Below are positions 11,801 to 23,785 of a DNA stretch of 64,000 nt, one piece after another. The notes beneath the pieces were generated by a model. The model made no database searches. It saw only the letters and a program-made list of their open reading frames with translations, and was not told the origin of the DNA. Each line of letters starts with the position of its first letter. Position 1 is the stretch's first letter. The stretch is from Apricaphanius iberus (Eukaryota; Chordata; Actinopteri; Cyprinodontiformes; Aphaniidae). The stretch spans positions 1,369,001-1,433,000 of the forward strand of contig JAPXFQ010001003.1 of the NCBI GenBank assembly GCA_028564705.1, in the 5' to 3' direction. The translations under genes were made by a program, and so were the position numbers.

Positions 11801-14474
11801 ATGATGAGCTTATATTTTAATGTAGAAAAAAGTGAAATCTGATTACCTTGAGAGTCCACTGAATACAGATCCGGGCTGTTTACCACCCAAAACAACATCT
11901 AAAGCACTGCCGACCTCACTTGCCTCTGTTGTTCATGATTCAACAATAAGAAAGAGTTTAAAACGTCATCAAGAAGATCAATCCAACAGTTTAATTAACA
12001 GTTAAGATTTCTGGGGATTATATGCTCTAACAGTCTGTTAAATAACTTTTATCTGTCTATTAACATTAACATGCTACCCTTATGATTTGAATCCTAAAAA
12101 ATTGCATTAATACTACATTTTCACGGCCAATTTTCATAACATTGTTTTGAAATAAAAAAGTATATGTATGTATTTATTATGGACACCTGTTTTTTATATT
12201 TGTAGCATGTATGTAAATATTTCTAAATTGAAAACAACCAGTTTTAGCTTATTGACCTGAGGTTTTTTTTTAACACTAATTATACTTTTTGATTATGTTA
12301 GATTGGTGCTGGAATTTCAAACCTGGCACTGTTAGCTTTAGCGGATTTAAGTTAGCATTAGCATGTTTGAAGGCTTTGTTTTTGACAAATATGACTTATA
12401 TTGTTTGTAAATTTATTTTATGTAGTACTTTAGAAAAGTTTTTAAACCTATCTGAATGACAACATGATATAAAGATTTATAGGTGTCTTTTTAACATCTT
12501 GTTACTACAGTAGGCATACTAATACTAGAATTAGCATGTTTTTGCTCAAGCCCCAGTGTTTGCGGTTTGTTTTAAACAGTTGGGTTGTAATATAAATGTC
12601 TACATATTTTACTATTTACTAACTTGAAATATAATCCTTGTTAACTACGCAATCTAAAACATTAATATGAGTTTTGACAAACTGTTTTTGACCACTTCAG
12701 CATTAGTATGCTTAGCTCAGGCCTCAGTGGAATACAGTCTTTTTTGACAGATCTATTGTAATGTATGGGAAATGTAATATTTATCATATGCAATGTGTGA
12801 AAATGTACAATTTTACTTATAAAGAACACTGGAAAACTACAATGCAAACACAAGACTTAGGGAACAACAATACCAGCATTCTTAAACAGAAAAGAGAAAT
12901 CCACCAGAGCAGACCGTGATTTATTTGAAATTGGTCTCACTTTCTGTAAACTGAGGAGAGATTAGTCAGTCTCTCCACAAAGGAATAGTTTTACACTGGC
13001 AAAGTGGGGGTTGATCTGGGGGTAACTGGCAGGAGTTCGCTAGCGCCTACAGTGCAGTGGCTTGTGGTGGACGGGGGTAGCTGGCTCATGTATTAACGGT
13101 TCCATCTGAAGCGAACAAGTCCGCAAATGCAGATACAAGAAGTGCAGAGGCATAACGTGAATGGAAATAGGCAAATTATGACATTAATTAAAATAACAGA
13201 ATTTAAAAAATAAAGTTGTGTTGCTTCTTTGATTATTTTGCTGCTTATAAAAAAACTTTTACATATTGGAGCTGTTTCTAAATATTGCCACTTATTAACA
13301 GAAACAAAGACTTGTTATTAAGATTATACAAGTTATGTACATATCAGGGCAAAAGTACTGTATTAATTTTCTTGACAAAATCTCCTTTTTGAATCTATGT
13401 AGTTTACACTAAACAGGCCCAATTACAAGAAAACGCTCCAGGAAAAAGTCTAGTGACAATTCAGTGGGAGTAAGCAATATTGTTGAGTAAAACCAAAAGG
13501 TGATCAAGATCTGGAAAAAAGTAGTAGACTTCCACCACACACTTAAAACGAAAAAAAAAAAAAAAAAACTCAGTCTCTTACTGCTGTCGCACAGTTTACT
13601 TTCTTTTTGCTCCCCATCGAAACACCTCTGGGGTTTCATTGTGTGGGAGTATGTTGCCCAACCTGCTGTGGTTTTTCTTTTTCTTTTTTTTGGCCTTTTT
13701 TTATACCTGACACCGTGTAAACATAAGGAGTCGCGGGCAATTTTAGACACAGATGAAAAAAAGAGACCGCCCTCTCTGCCAGTAAAAAACATAAAGAGAT
13801 AAGGTTGTAAACATAGCAGAATAGTTTATTCTAATGGTTGTGCTACAGAAAGAAAATAAAGAGGACTTAATGCTTCATTATTATTTTGAAGACAAAAATA
13901 TGTATTAAAAATATGTGGAAAGTAGACAAGATGTCCTGGTTTGTGCATACACTGCCCCCTGCTGCACAGGGTGATTATTTGCAAAAACATTGACAGGGTA
14001 ACTGCAAATTCTAAAGATTCATAACTTTTTCCCATTTTAAAACATTACAAGTATTTTCATGCTAATGCTAAAATATCCTCTTTTTGTCATCTCTCTTTCA
14101 TGGCTTTTTTTGAGACCCTTGTAATTATCATGGCTACACTAAAAATGTTTGTTTACTTTGTTGTTTTGTTGGCACCATTTATCATTCTTTATCACCAAAC
14201 TAAAGCAGTTTAGGTCAAGACAATTTTATTTGTATAACACATTTTCGACATGTTTTTTTGGGGGGAAAAGCAATAGATTACAATATTATAGACAAAAAAC
14301 GTGAGACATGAAAGCATATGAGATAGGGTTTGTAGAAAGCAATAGCTGAGCTTATGTACAGTTTTAGTAAGGATCCTACGCAAAGTTTTATAAATGAGAC
14401 CAACAGAAAACATCAAGCAGTTGGTCATTTTTAGGAGGCTATATACCTGTTGAAACACAGCTTTATTTGAATAT
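8819..14474 (-). other. tbkbp1 intron 6, distal part
   Basis: Part of a 6,907-bp intron (8819-15725). It is AT-rich, with an A-run near 10345-10363, another near 13550-13567, and a GC-poor block at 12060-12850 listed separately. At 13950-13965 there is a 'ctgccccctgctgc' word resembling a CTCF core with one mismatch. At 14215-14255 'caattttatttgtataacacatttt' resembles the reverse complement of a common fish LINE tail. No exon-like sequence was found. Confidence 0.6.
12060..12850. repeat. Possible degenerate tandem repeat, about 170-180 bp period
   Basis: Words related to 'ttagcattagcatg' recur at about 12350, 12530 and 12695, each followed by AT-rich text with shared words such as 'gacaaa' and 'tttttga'; a related 'taacattaacatgct' lies near 12063. 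Spacing is 165-180 bp. The copies are very diverged and the call is made by eye. Confidence 0.25.
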
Positions 14475-15297
14475 TGCCCCTTTTCCGCTGGAGCCTGCAC
14501 AGTCTGGAACGGGTAGCAGCAAGATAAAAAATCTTTTCCATAAAATTGGAAATATTCAAAGTCTCAGAGAACGTTTTATTTTTCTTTGCGTTAAGTAGCT
14601 CCATATACAAAATACAAAAAAAAAGAGTGCTTTATAAACTGTTTTATAGCATTTAGGGAGGGTTGACAGTTTGATCAAGCTGAAGCTGAAAGGTTACGGG
14701 GAGAATTTACAATGATCTAGGTTACAGCTTCGCTTGCAGCAGGGGAGAAAATGGCTTGATATCGAATGCAGCTTCGACATCTAAGACATGGGAAAACTGT
14801 GAGTGATGGCAGATTTTTTTCCGGTTACTAACAGGAATGGAGTTGCGATCGGGTTTTTTTATTTCGTTCCACACGCAGGCTTCCTTCGGGTAGTACTAGC
14901 AGGCAAAGTATGAGTGTGATAGGAAGGAGAAGCCGGTAAAGGAGCATAGAAGAAGGAGGTCTCCGTGGTGATCAGAGAGCTGGATCGGCTGCAAGGTGGC
15001 AGAGTCTCCACAGACTAGATGATCGCTGATTAGATCAATGCTTGCATGAAGAACATAGATCAGGGGATAGAGGCATGCACAGATCGATCTCAGAGAGATT
15101 TGAGGTGAGTCAAAAGTCTTTTTACTTTTGAGATGATCTGTGTTGTCATGATGACTTTGTGACTGCTTTTTGCTGGAGTTTTTGTTAAGCTAAGTCCGCC
15201 CATGCCCTCACACACTACCACTCTTCTGAGATGGTAATGGGAACGCAACCTACCTGTTCTAGACCGTATCATGCCGTACCGTAGTGGAAAAGGGGCA
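14475..15297 (-). mobile_element. Non-autonomous DNA transposon (MITE) with TGCCCCTTTTCC ends
   Basis: The left end reads TGCCCCTTTTCCGCT and the right end is its near inverted complement (AGTGGAAAAGGGGCA), giving short terminal inverted repeats around an 823-bp element. The interior on the minus strand (15240 down to about 14900) matches the plus strand at 50355-50700, including CATGGGCGG.CTTAGCTTAAC, CAAAAACTC and CAAAGTCATCATGACAACAC. No transposase frame is present. No clear target duplication was found, so the superfamily is uncertain; hAT is one option. It lies within tbkbp1 intron 6, 430 bp downstream of exon 6. Confidence 0.6.
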
Positions 15298-15725
15298 TAC
15301 TTGTCAAAATCATTGTTTAGCAAATCTTTGACCACTACCAAACTACTGAGTAGTGATGATGCAACACAACCTCTCTTAAATGAAAAAAAACATCCAAAGG
15401 CACCTCGTAGACTATATTCATCAAGCTATGGCATCCAAACAATATTACTCTTCTGTTAATGCTGTTTGAAACCAGATATTTAGTGATTGGAGAACTTGTC
15501 TGGTTCCAAATGAGGCCCCTAGAGGTAGGCCTGAGCAAATCCCAGCAGGACAGCAGAGATGAGCTTCTGCTGAAACATTTCTCACTCTTGCTCTTTTTTT
15601 GTCAGTGATTAGCCTTAGCCTGTTTTCCTTCTTGCTAACATTAATCATCCTCTCGCTTTCTCTCCATCTCCACACGAACTCCCCTCCCTTCAACCCCTGC
15701 TAAGAGATTTTTGGTGGTCACTTAC
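15298..15725 (-). other. tbkbp1 intron 6, proximal part
   Basis: 428 bp between the MITE and exon 6, including pyrimidine-rich text near 15590-15690. The donor of exon 6 is a consensus GTAAGT. Nothing else is recognised. Confidence 0.6.
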
Positions 15726-15787
15726 TGCTCATCTCCCACCTTCTTTATCCACTCTACATCGCACTGCTTGCATGGAGAAGTCCTTTC
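15726..15787 (-). CDS. tbkbp1: tbkbp1 coding exon 6 (short exon before the TBK1-binding helix)
   Basis: A 62-nt exon found by looking for the piece needed between exons 5 and 7. The acceptor is TTCTGCAG and the donor is GAGCA then GTAAGT. Read in phase 0 from exon 5 it encodes ERTSPCKQCDVEWIKKVGDE and leaves CA, which joins the G of exon 7 to make Gln297. The second half, DVEWIKKVGDEQ, aligns with the RDMAWVKRVGDDQ that precedes VNLALAY in mammalian TBKBP1, so identity and phase agree. The first half is less conserved and carries a CKQC (CxxC) motif that I do not recall from mammals. Residues about 277-297. Confidence 0.9.
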
Positions 15788-16435
15788 CTGCAGAAGTAGA
15801 GCATGAAATTAGATTACCATGCAGGTTTGCTGGTGGAATATTGGACAAAATCTGACAGCATGGGCAGATCAAGACAGCAAAGAAACATTTTCACAATGAA
15901 GAGCAAGAGTTCAATGATTGTTATTCAAATTGTATGTGTACTCACTATATTACCATCACAAAGAGAAAAAGTCAGGAAGTTTTTTTTCTCTATTTTTGAT
16001 ACTGTAAAATGTATTTATTTTATAACATCTTCAGCTTGAATATACAAATAAGGTAATAAGGCTCATTACATAAAAAAAATCTATCAGACTTGCAACAATA
16101 TTCCCATGGAAAACTCAACTCAACATCACACTTAAATTATACCATTGTTTTGTCTGTTATCTCCAGCCTCATACAAGTGATCACCAAGGCCCATGGCTGA
16201 AAGATCATTTTCATCATCTAGCTTAGTATGTTACTATATAAGTATGACTGCTGTAAAAAAAATAAAATATAAAAAAAATCTTAAATAGTTGTTGCCCTAC
16301 TGTTATTTATATTTTCTCTACATGTAGAAAATGTTTCTGTTTCTTTGGGATGTACCCATTAAAAACATTTGTATCATGATTATATAAAATTTATCATAAA
16401 GGCTGAAAATATACAAGATGCATCCAACGCTGAAG

Positions 16436-16501
<66 letters not shown>

Positions 16502-16860
16502 TTACTTAGAATGAGACGACATGTGAATAAATTAGGGACAAATTAAGAAAATAAATTTAAATAATAAAAAAGTTTTTTTTTGTTCAAAAAGTACATATAT
16601 TTTATAGACAGTGGTAGAAATGCAAATAAAATAAACCCCTGCCTGCAACAAAAGGGATCTGAGTAAAATATATTTTTTTTCTGCTGTAAATGTGAACAAG
16701 GTGTCCAAAAGCTACTTTAAAAGAAATTACCTCCTACGTGACGTTTTTGTCTGCAGAGCAACACTATTGGTCGTTCGTTGATATTTTACAGTTCAAGACA
16801 TTTCAGTCAGTTTAAATGTTGGGATACTGTGGACCAGAGTGAAAACAAACCAAAACCGAC
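15788..16860 (-). other. tbkbp1 intron 5
   Basis: A 1,073-bp AT-rich intron holding a self-complementary trinucleotide microsatellite (listed separately). Its acceptor side is TTCTGCAG; its donor, GTCGGT on the minus strand at 16860-16855, is weak. Confidence 0.7.
16436..16502. repeat. (AAT)n-(ATT)n self-complementary microsatellite
   Basis: About ten AAT units run directly into about twelve ATT units with no spacer. The block is a near-perfect inverted repeat of roughly 30-nt arms that could form a long AT hairpin or cruciform. It lies in tbkbp1 intron 5, about 360 bp from exon 5. Confidence 0.95.
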
Positions 16861-17063
16861 CCTTTCCCTCTGGTCGTTCTGCAGCTGTCTGATCTCGTCT
16901 TTCAGCCGCCCGACCTCTGCCTTCATCTCCTCCTCCCTCTGACACGCCCCCTGGGCCTCGTGCCGCGCCCCTTCTAGCTCTGCCTCCAGCCGCTGCAGCT
17001 TCAGGTCGGACAGGGTGTCCAAGCTACGCGAGCTCTGAAGAGTCAGAGCTGGACAGTCCAACA
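16861..17063 (-). CDS. tbkbp1: tbkbp1 coding exon 5: central coiled coil
   Basis: A 203-nt exon: 2 nt completing Met209, then 67 codons (to residue 276). The acceptor is TTTTTCCCAG. It encodes LSDLKLQRLEAELEGARHEA and then CQREEEMKAEVGRLKDEIRQ, a charged heptad-like coiled coil. Mammalian TBKBP1 has LSDLERRRLEEALEAAQGEA and REEQLQAECERLQGELKQLQ at the same place. The donor I use is GTCGGT after the codons for QRER; it contains GT but lacks the usual purine at +3 and G at +5. The next GT (at 16856-16855) would break phase with exon 6, which supports the chosen site. Confidence 0.9.
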
Positions 17064-19031
17064 CTGGGAAAAAGAAAGCACAAGAATCAGAGGAAAGGGT
17101 GTAAACAGGGAGCATAAAAGACATCTGAGCTTTTATTGTTTTTTCCCTGACTAATGCACCGCCCTGCTGTCCATGGTTGTACAATCAATGACTATAAAAG
17201 TACCAAAGAGCTGACTTCTTCCAAGGGCAGCATCTCTCAGCTCATACCTATGTGATTTGATCTGTGTGGGCTGGTTAGTGATTCAGCTCCGCTCACACAG
17301 TCCTTGAGCTACAGAAGACATAGCAACGGCACAGCACTATCATCTTTTATCTTTGCTACTGCCTCCTCAATAAAATACTTGTATGTGCAGTCACAGGTGC
17401 AAACATGCAGTATAAAACTTAGCACTACAACAATTTTACACACGTTTTCTGCTCCGTACATCACGATTTAACACACAAATGATGGAAAACAGATAGCTTT
17501 GATGCATGAGTTCTCTGCCAGGTTCATGCCTAAGCAGAATGAAACCTCCTCCTCCTTGGAGTATACTACAGCACAGGCATCTGTTGTGATTTCAGTTGAA
17601 CATTTCTTCCATGTTTCAGCCACCCACGTCACTTACAAGGTCACAATGCAAAGCAATTAAAGTTGACAAAAACCTAATCTACTCCAGTCCTTCCACAATA
17701 TTGCAGATTGAGCAGTATTGTTTCCAAAGCATTTGTTAAGCTGCTTTTCTTTTACACATTTGGTGGTGCAGAGTACCCACAATAGTGATCATTTGGTGGT
17801 GCAGATGGGTTGAATATTACCGATTTACAGCACACATTTTACCATGCCAAATGTTGTTTAAAACTGAAGTTTAATTGAGAAGCACTTTTTAACAATTCTA
17901 TAACTTTTTTGTAACTTGGAATTAAAAAAGCTGCTGAATATAGTCAGATTACCAAACAAGCAACCTGACCTAATCTAAAGTTAATTTGAGAGAGAATAGG
18001 TTATTACATTGCTTATCTTAATCATGATTTTTTTTATCTTAAGAATTTCATTCATTCTTGACATTAAATTTAGTTATGTTTTAAAACACCAACAATATAA
18101 TAAGCATTCTAACCATATTTTACCACTGTTAAATTCACAATTCAAAAATTGGATTTATTACATTAAATTCCCATGTTTGTGGGGCTTTGTGTATGGAAAA
18201 GCAACTGAATTAACTCAAAAGCAAGGTGTGCTATTAGAAGTATATCCAGTAAGCTGAAATAGGTGACCCAATTTATCACAGTCCATTAAGATCAATTGAG
18301 CCACTCTTAATAAAGTATTTTTTTAATAAAAGTTAGCAAAACAAAAAAAGGTTTATTCAGTTTAAAGTATTCACAATATATAGAATTAACCACTTTTAAA
18401 CATCTAATATGTTTCTTTACTTCTCTTTAATCAATCTAATTTTTAAGCAAGACTGGTCTGCCAGACAGCTTTCCTCTCAGTTCTTTCCACTAAAGCAGCT
18501 GTAGGCCAATCAAATCAATTGTTCATTTTTAAGTACAGTTCTGCCAACAATTTGAAATCTTTTGCGACCATTGTCTGTAGAAAATTTAAATGCAAGGAGG
18601 CTCAAACCTTGAGTGGCTCATTTTACCAGAGGGCCCAATTTACCTGATGTCACCATATATATGACACATATCTAGTATGTACATATAAGGCTTATATGTG
18701 GATATAAAGCATTACCTGGGATATAATATATATATGCACATATATACACCTGAACGCGGCCAATATATGTGTATATGTTTCATATATATATATGACATAT
18801 ATTATCATATATGTACATATATGCTGTATATAGTGAGCATTTATGTGGACATAAAGTGCATGTATTTTATATGTGCATATATACTCATAAAGATTCTTTC
18901 CATAGGGTACTTGAAAAGTTTGATTTTTATGTTTCCAAATCCTGTTGATAAAGGCCATTCTTGGTAAATGGCCTTGATTTTTCAAAGCAAATGTATCCAT
19001 CATTTGGTAATAGGAGCATAAAGATGCTTAC
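17064..19031 (-). other. tbkbp1 intron 4
   Basis: A 1,968-bp AT-rich intron. It contains an AT-rich duplicated block near the exon 4 side (listed separately) and a short direct repeat of 'catttggtggtgcaga'-like text at about 17757 and 17790. No coding signal was seen. Confidence 0.7.
18650..18895. repeat. AT-rich block with a duplicated unit of about 147 bp, many ATATATG palindromes
   Basis: A segment around 18691-18755 ('tatgtgg' then 'ataaag', then 'atatgcacatatata') recurs at 18838-18892 with an offset of 147 bp and several substitutions. Between them are dense CATATATG-type self-complementary words. It is a degenerate two-copy tandem repeat or palindromic minisatellite, ending about 135 bp from exon 4. 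Confidence 0.6.
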
Positions 19032-19179
19032 TATGTTTGTCAGGGCCGGCATGCAGCTGCAGATACTGTATGTCTTTGCTGTGCAGCTGCATGTTGAGCT
19101 TCTGCAGGGACTCATCTCTCTGCCTCAGCGCGGACTCCAGGCCGAGGATCCTCTCTACGTGTTTTTCCACCAGGTTTGT
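19032..19179 (-). CDS. tbkbp1: tbkbp1 coding exon 4: coiled coil
   Basis: A 148-nt exon, 49 codons plus one A that joins the TG of exon 5. The acceptor is GATTACAG and the donor is GTAAGC. It encodes TNLVEKHVERILGLESALRQ, then RDESLQKLNMQLHSKDIQYL and a short tail ending in GPDKH. The start corresponds to the mammalian RALVETHLRQICGLEQQLRQ segment. The pattern is an alpha-helical coiled coil used for self-association in this adaptor family (family knowledge). Residues about 160-208. Confidence 0.9.
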
Positions 19180-20029
19180 CTGTAATCACACATGTAATGC
19201 ATGTAAGAAAACACAGCTGAGAACAAGGTGAAACATTAACATGGCGGTTGTTAGAACTCTGGAATATTTGTATCAATCGTAAATAGGTCAAACATAGAAA
19301 TTTGCATTACTCTACAAAATAACACTTTAAAATGGACATTAGAGATTTTAAAAAACAATCAGAAACGTATACATCTAATATTATTATTTCCATATAATTG
19401 CTCACATATATAGCAACTTATTCAGGAAGATAAAAGATTACGGGAACGTTAACAGGATCCTGCTCTAGAAACTGATAATTTGTCGCTTAAATGACCTTTT
19501 AGAAAAACACTCAGCTTCTGTGTCTATTTATTTCAACAGACTGACAGATGGAGGACAGCATAACAGGGATGTAATGGATTCTATATATGGCTTTGATTAC
19601 TGTATAACAGCATTCATTATTGTTCTATGCAAAAGAAGCCACAAAAAGGTCATAGAGAGCTTTGTAAGAAAATAGCAATATGTTTTTCTCTGTCTCTAAA
19701 AATATAGAAAGTGACTAATATATCACATTAAAGGTTTGAGGTATGTGGATTTTTTGTATAGTGATACATTTCGGAAAATTATAGAGAAAGCAGAAGGTTT
19801 TACAAAAGAGGAAGACTAATATTGGGGTATGCAGGCGAGGCTGTTGCATGACATTACGTTTGAAGTCCAAATGCCACAAAAATTTAACTGGGAGCAGGTA
19901 ACAGGGAACATAAATCAATATAAAATGCACAGAACATTAACATTTAGTCAAAAACTCTGAGGTATTTATGTCAGTTTATTGTTTTAAAAGTGAGAAATAA
20001 GAGTTTAAATTCAATATAGAATAGAACAG

Positions 20030-20840
20030 GGAGAAAGTTCAGCTGTATTCACACCCCTTTACCCTGAAACCCCTACATAAAACCCAGTGGAAAATCCAGA
20101 AATCATTAAATAAGTAACCAGTATTCTCTTGCGTGAATCTCAGGAATAAAGTTGTGGAGAAGTATAGGAAGGGTTAGATTGTAGTGATATCTCACCCTTT
20201 GAACATCTCACATATCGTTGTTTGATCCACTATCTGAAAATCATAATGGAGTAACTGCAAACCAACCACGACATGGCTGTCCAACTAAACTGACCGACCA
20301 GGTGAGGAGAGCATTTATCAGACAAGGAGCTAAGAGGCCCATGGCCCATTCTCCACCATTCAGCTTGGAGAATGTGTCAACAAGTGAACTATAAGTGTTT
20401 ATGAAATCTGGCCGTTATTAGAGATACACACGGCGAAACTCATTGCTCAAAGAAAGCTATAAAATGTCTTGTTACAAGTTTCTCCCAAATCGACACAGCA
20501 AACGTGGAAAAAGGTGCTCTGGTCAGATGGGACCCACATTGAAATTTGTGGTCTACATGGTGGTGGTAACATCCTGCTGTGGGATGTGTGTTCTTCACCC
20601 AGGACAGGGGAAGGATAGAGTTAAATACAGATTAATTCTGATTACATCCAAACCTGGAGAACCAAGAGATTACTTCAATAGAGTGACAAAATGAGGCTGA
20701 GTAAAAGTACTCAAAAAGTAAGGAAGCTAAAGAAACCTTCACAGGAGAGGCAAATGAATTACAACTCCAACACAGGAGGTCACAGAAGAACACAGAACAA
20801 CATGTTGAGCCCTGCAGAATCACTTGCCAGTTAATGTCAA
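20030..20840 (+). mobile_element. Decayed Tc1-like transposon
   Basis: Plus-strand text follows the layout of a common fish Tc1-like element: an end-like 'gtattcacacccctttac' at about 20047, an N-terminal helix-turn-helix-coding part ('aaagttgtggagaagtata', 'catggctgtccaactaaact', 'gaggcccatgg'), and 'gtgctctggtcagatggg' before the first catalytic region. There are many stops and small deletions, so it is not functional. Other fragments I assign to this family by eye lie at 25340, 41240, 46400 and 56440. Confidence 0.65.
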
Positions 20841-23639
20841 TCTTCAATATTCAGCATAAAGACAGAGAGAGACTGGGAAAAACAAACATTTGAAGCATTT
20901 TGATTTTCTGCAAGACTTTGATTAAATATTTGGTGGAATTAATAGAAAAAAGTTTAACTTTCTGGTAGCTGGTGGTTCTAATTAATCTGGTGCAAAACCA
21001 ACATAGCCTTTATGAAAAACAATTACAATCAGAATTTGGACTACTTTCCACAACTGAAACTCAAACCTGTTTCAAAAGACACAGCGTGGTGGAATTTCAG
21101 GGTAATACTGCCGCCACGCTGTGGCTAGATGAGAATATTGGGCCAACTGTGCCACTAATAAGTCCACCTCTAAATGACCAAAGTAAAAACAAAATGACCA
21201 TTTAGGGATGTCTTAGTTCAAAGGGGTAGTTCATGCTGGAAAACCCTCCATTGTGGCTGAAATAAACCAATAATGCAAGCAGAGTGGGTCAAATTTGTTC
21301 TATAGTGAAGAAAATGAAAAACTAATTAACAGTTAACACAAATACTTGATGGTTGTGACCTTTGAAAGTTATCCAACCAGTTAAAGGTGTAGGCTTTAAC
21401 AGCTGGTTTCCCTCAATAACTGAAATAATTACTAGAGAACCACAATTTGTGTTTACTTTGGTGACTTTTGTCTGATATTAATATTTGTTTCATTTCACCA
21501 GAAATTTTAGACTTTAACAGCTATAGCACTAAAGTTCTGAATAAAAAGTTCTGAGAAAGGAAGAACAAGCAGCAGTCTGCAGCTATCAATAACTGCTAAA
21601 TCTCCACATTGTTTTCCATTTAAAACCATATAAATAGCTAATAATTTAATTACATTTTGTTTTACTGTTTTGTTAAACCTTTAAATTGCAAAATCCTTCC
21701 ATCTCTTTATAGATGTGTTAATGAGTATGTGAGCGAAAGGCTGGAAGGTGACCGAGGCGCAGTTTGCAGATGAAGTCCCATTAATGAGCTGCAGGTGACA
21801 CTGTGATGGTCCCTGCCAGGTGGCAGCTCCAACATCTCTGGCACACTTCATTCCCTCATCACTCTGACAGTTTAAAGCTGCTGAAGATACTCCGTAAGAT
21901 GGACTCCACTGTCAAGTGAGATGCTTTATTACCTCAGAGGGGCTCAGAGGACAGTTCAGCCAGCCAATCTGGTCAGCTGGACAGCTCTGACGGGTGTTGA
22001 TTTGTAAGCACTTATATATTAGATTCTCACAGTTTTAACCAGTAAAATGGCATACAACGGAAAGGAAAGTGACATTGGGTAACATTCTTCAAGGGAACAA
22101 GAATAATTAAAACAACTGCTGAAAGCAGAATGTTTTCCAAAAGTATTTTAACCACATTAGTTCGTATGATTAGAACATGTTTCTTTGTAAAAAACAGATT
22201 TTTTTTGCTTCTCAGATTATACAGTGAAATATTTGTATAACTACTTGCCCGTCTACTTGCCAACATATGAATTTGACCCTGAAATAGATCTAGATGAACT
22301 TCCTTCACCAGAAAGGCTTTGTTGGAAAGTACTTAAGCTGTTAAAATGATTTCAAAAATATATTTCTAAAAATGAACCACAAAAAGATCCAGATTCTTAG
22401 AATTCTGTTACATTTTGACATAAGCATTTGTGATTTTATCCATATCCAGTTAAAACCAGAAATGTACATACATTATTTGCAAAGACACATAGGGCTACAC
22501 CATTTTTTTGTCATTATTTCTCATTATTAATTAGACCAAACTTATGTTGCTTTAGGTCAGTTAGAATTATAAGTATTTCTATTTGCCAAATGTCACAATA
22601 GGGAGATAAAGAATATGTCAGATGTATTTATTGTCTTCAAAATAGGAGGTTTACATTCAGAATGATTACTATCTCTAAACAATGAGATGATGATGATGGC
22701 ACGGCTTTGGAAATTTCTTATAGGTTAACTGACACAAGAGGCACACCTGTGAATTTATTATGTGGCCTGCTTTCTTGTTGGACACAAAACGGGATGTCAA
22801 AAGGAATCGACTCATATTTAGAACAGAAATTCCAGAAATTCCAAAAACAATTTCCAGATGTTCATCTGTTCAAACAATTGTACACAAGTATAGCCATTAT
22901 GAGAAAGTCCGACCATCAAACTGCTGAGGACGGAGACGATTAGTGAATCCCAGACATGAACCAGTATTGGTCTGAAATGTGTAAATCGAGGTAACAAAAG
23001 CTAAAGACCTTATGAAGAAAAGGTCTGAAAATGTGTGTGTGAGCAAGGCAGCCTACTCGGTTACACCAGTTCTGTCAGGCGGATTGAGCCAAAATTCAGG
23101 TAAACTATTGTGAGAAGCTTGTGGAAGAAGACCAAAAATGGTTATCATCATGCTGCTTGTTCCCTAATGTTCTCTAACATACCTCTAAGGCCTTTACAGA
23201 ACAGCTGGATCTATAATGAGATTAAAATTTAAATTAAATCCCAAAAGTAGAGGTGAGTTAGGAAGGCAACCAATTGCATTAGAATGTATTTAGAGGTATC
23301 AGAGTAAAATGGATAAGGGGCAGCAAGAAAGCCCCGGATGGGGAGGGGGAAGAGGGAGAAGGAGGAAGTCAGCCCGAGCGGCAGCGAGGCGTGGTTCTAC
23401 TCCCGAAGCTAAATTAACACATTAATGAGACACATGGCTGTGTTTGTGCTGTCACTGTGTTCTCTGGACAGAGAGGGGAGATTTGCAAATGGGCGATTCA
23501 TTTGCCTTGCATATGCTCTAACCATAGTGGGGTTTCTGCACATGGTGGGCCGCTTGTGAGCTCTCTGACCTGGGAGAGGAGTGGAAGTTGGCACAACTGC
23601 TTGGTGGGTGGATACGCGCTTCATGACGGATTAATTTTA

Positions 23640-23785
23640 GTCTGTTTTGGTCCCATTACAGGCATTTCCTGAAAATTTCATCTAAATCCGTCCATAACTT
23701 TTTGAGTTATGTTGCTAGCAGACAGACAGACAGACAGATGAGCAAGAAAACATTACCTGCTAGGCGTAGGTAACAAGCCTTGGTG
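23640..23785 (+). repeat. Dispersed repeat tail with (GACA)n
   Basis: The text 'aaatccgtccataactttttgagttatgttgctagcagacagacagacag' and the following 'taggcgtaggtaa' resemble a widespread fish repeat that ends in GACA units and an 'aggcggaggtaa'-like word. It is probably the 3' end of a retroelement or related dispersed repeat, truncated here. Family not identified. Confidence 0.45.

Noticed and set aside
11840..11900. Possible extra tbkbp1 exon (minus 'TGGACTCTCAAG' before GTAATC)
   Set aside because: It has a good donor, but the translation does not match the protein, and the true exon at 15726-15787 fills the gap in the correct phase.
13409..13802. Open frames of about 100-127 residues on both strands
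   Set aside because: They run through an A-tract and give lysine-rich or phenylalanine-rich low-complexity peptides, with no motif and no splice support.
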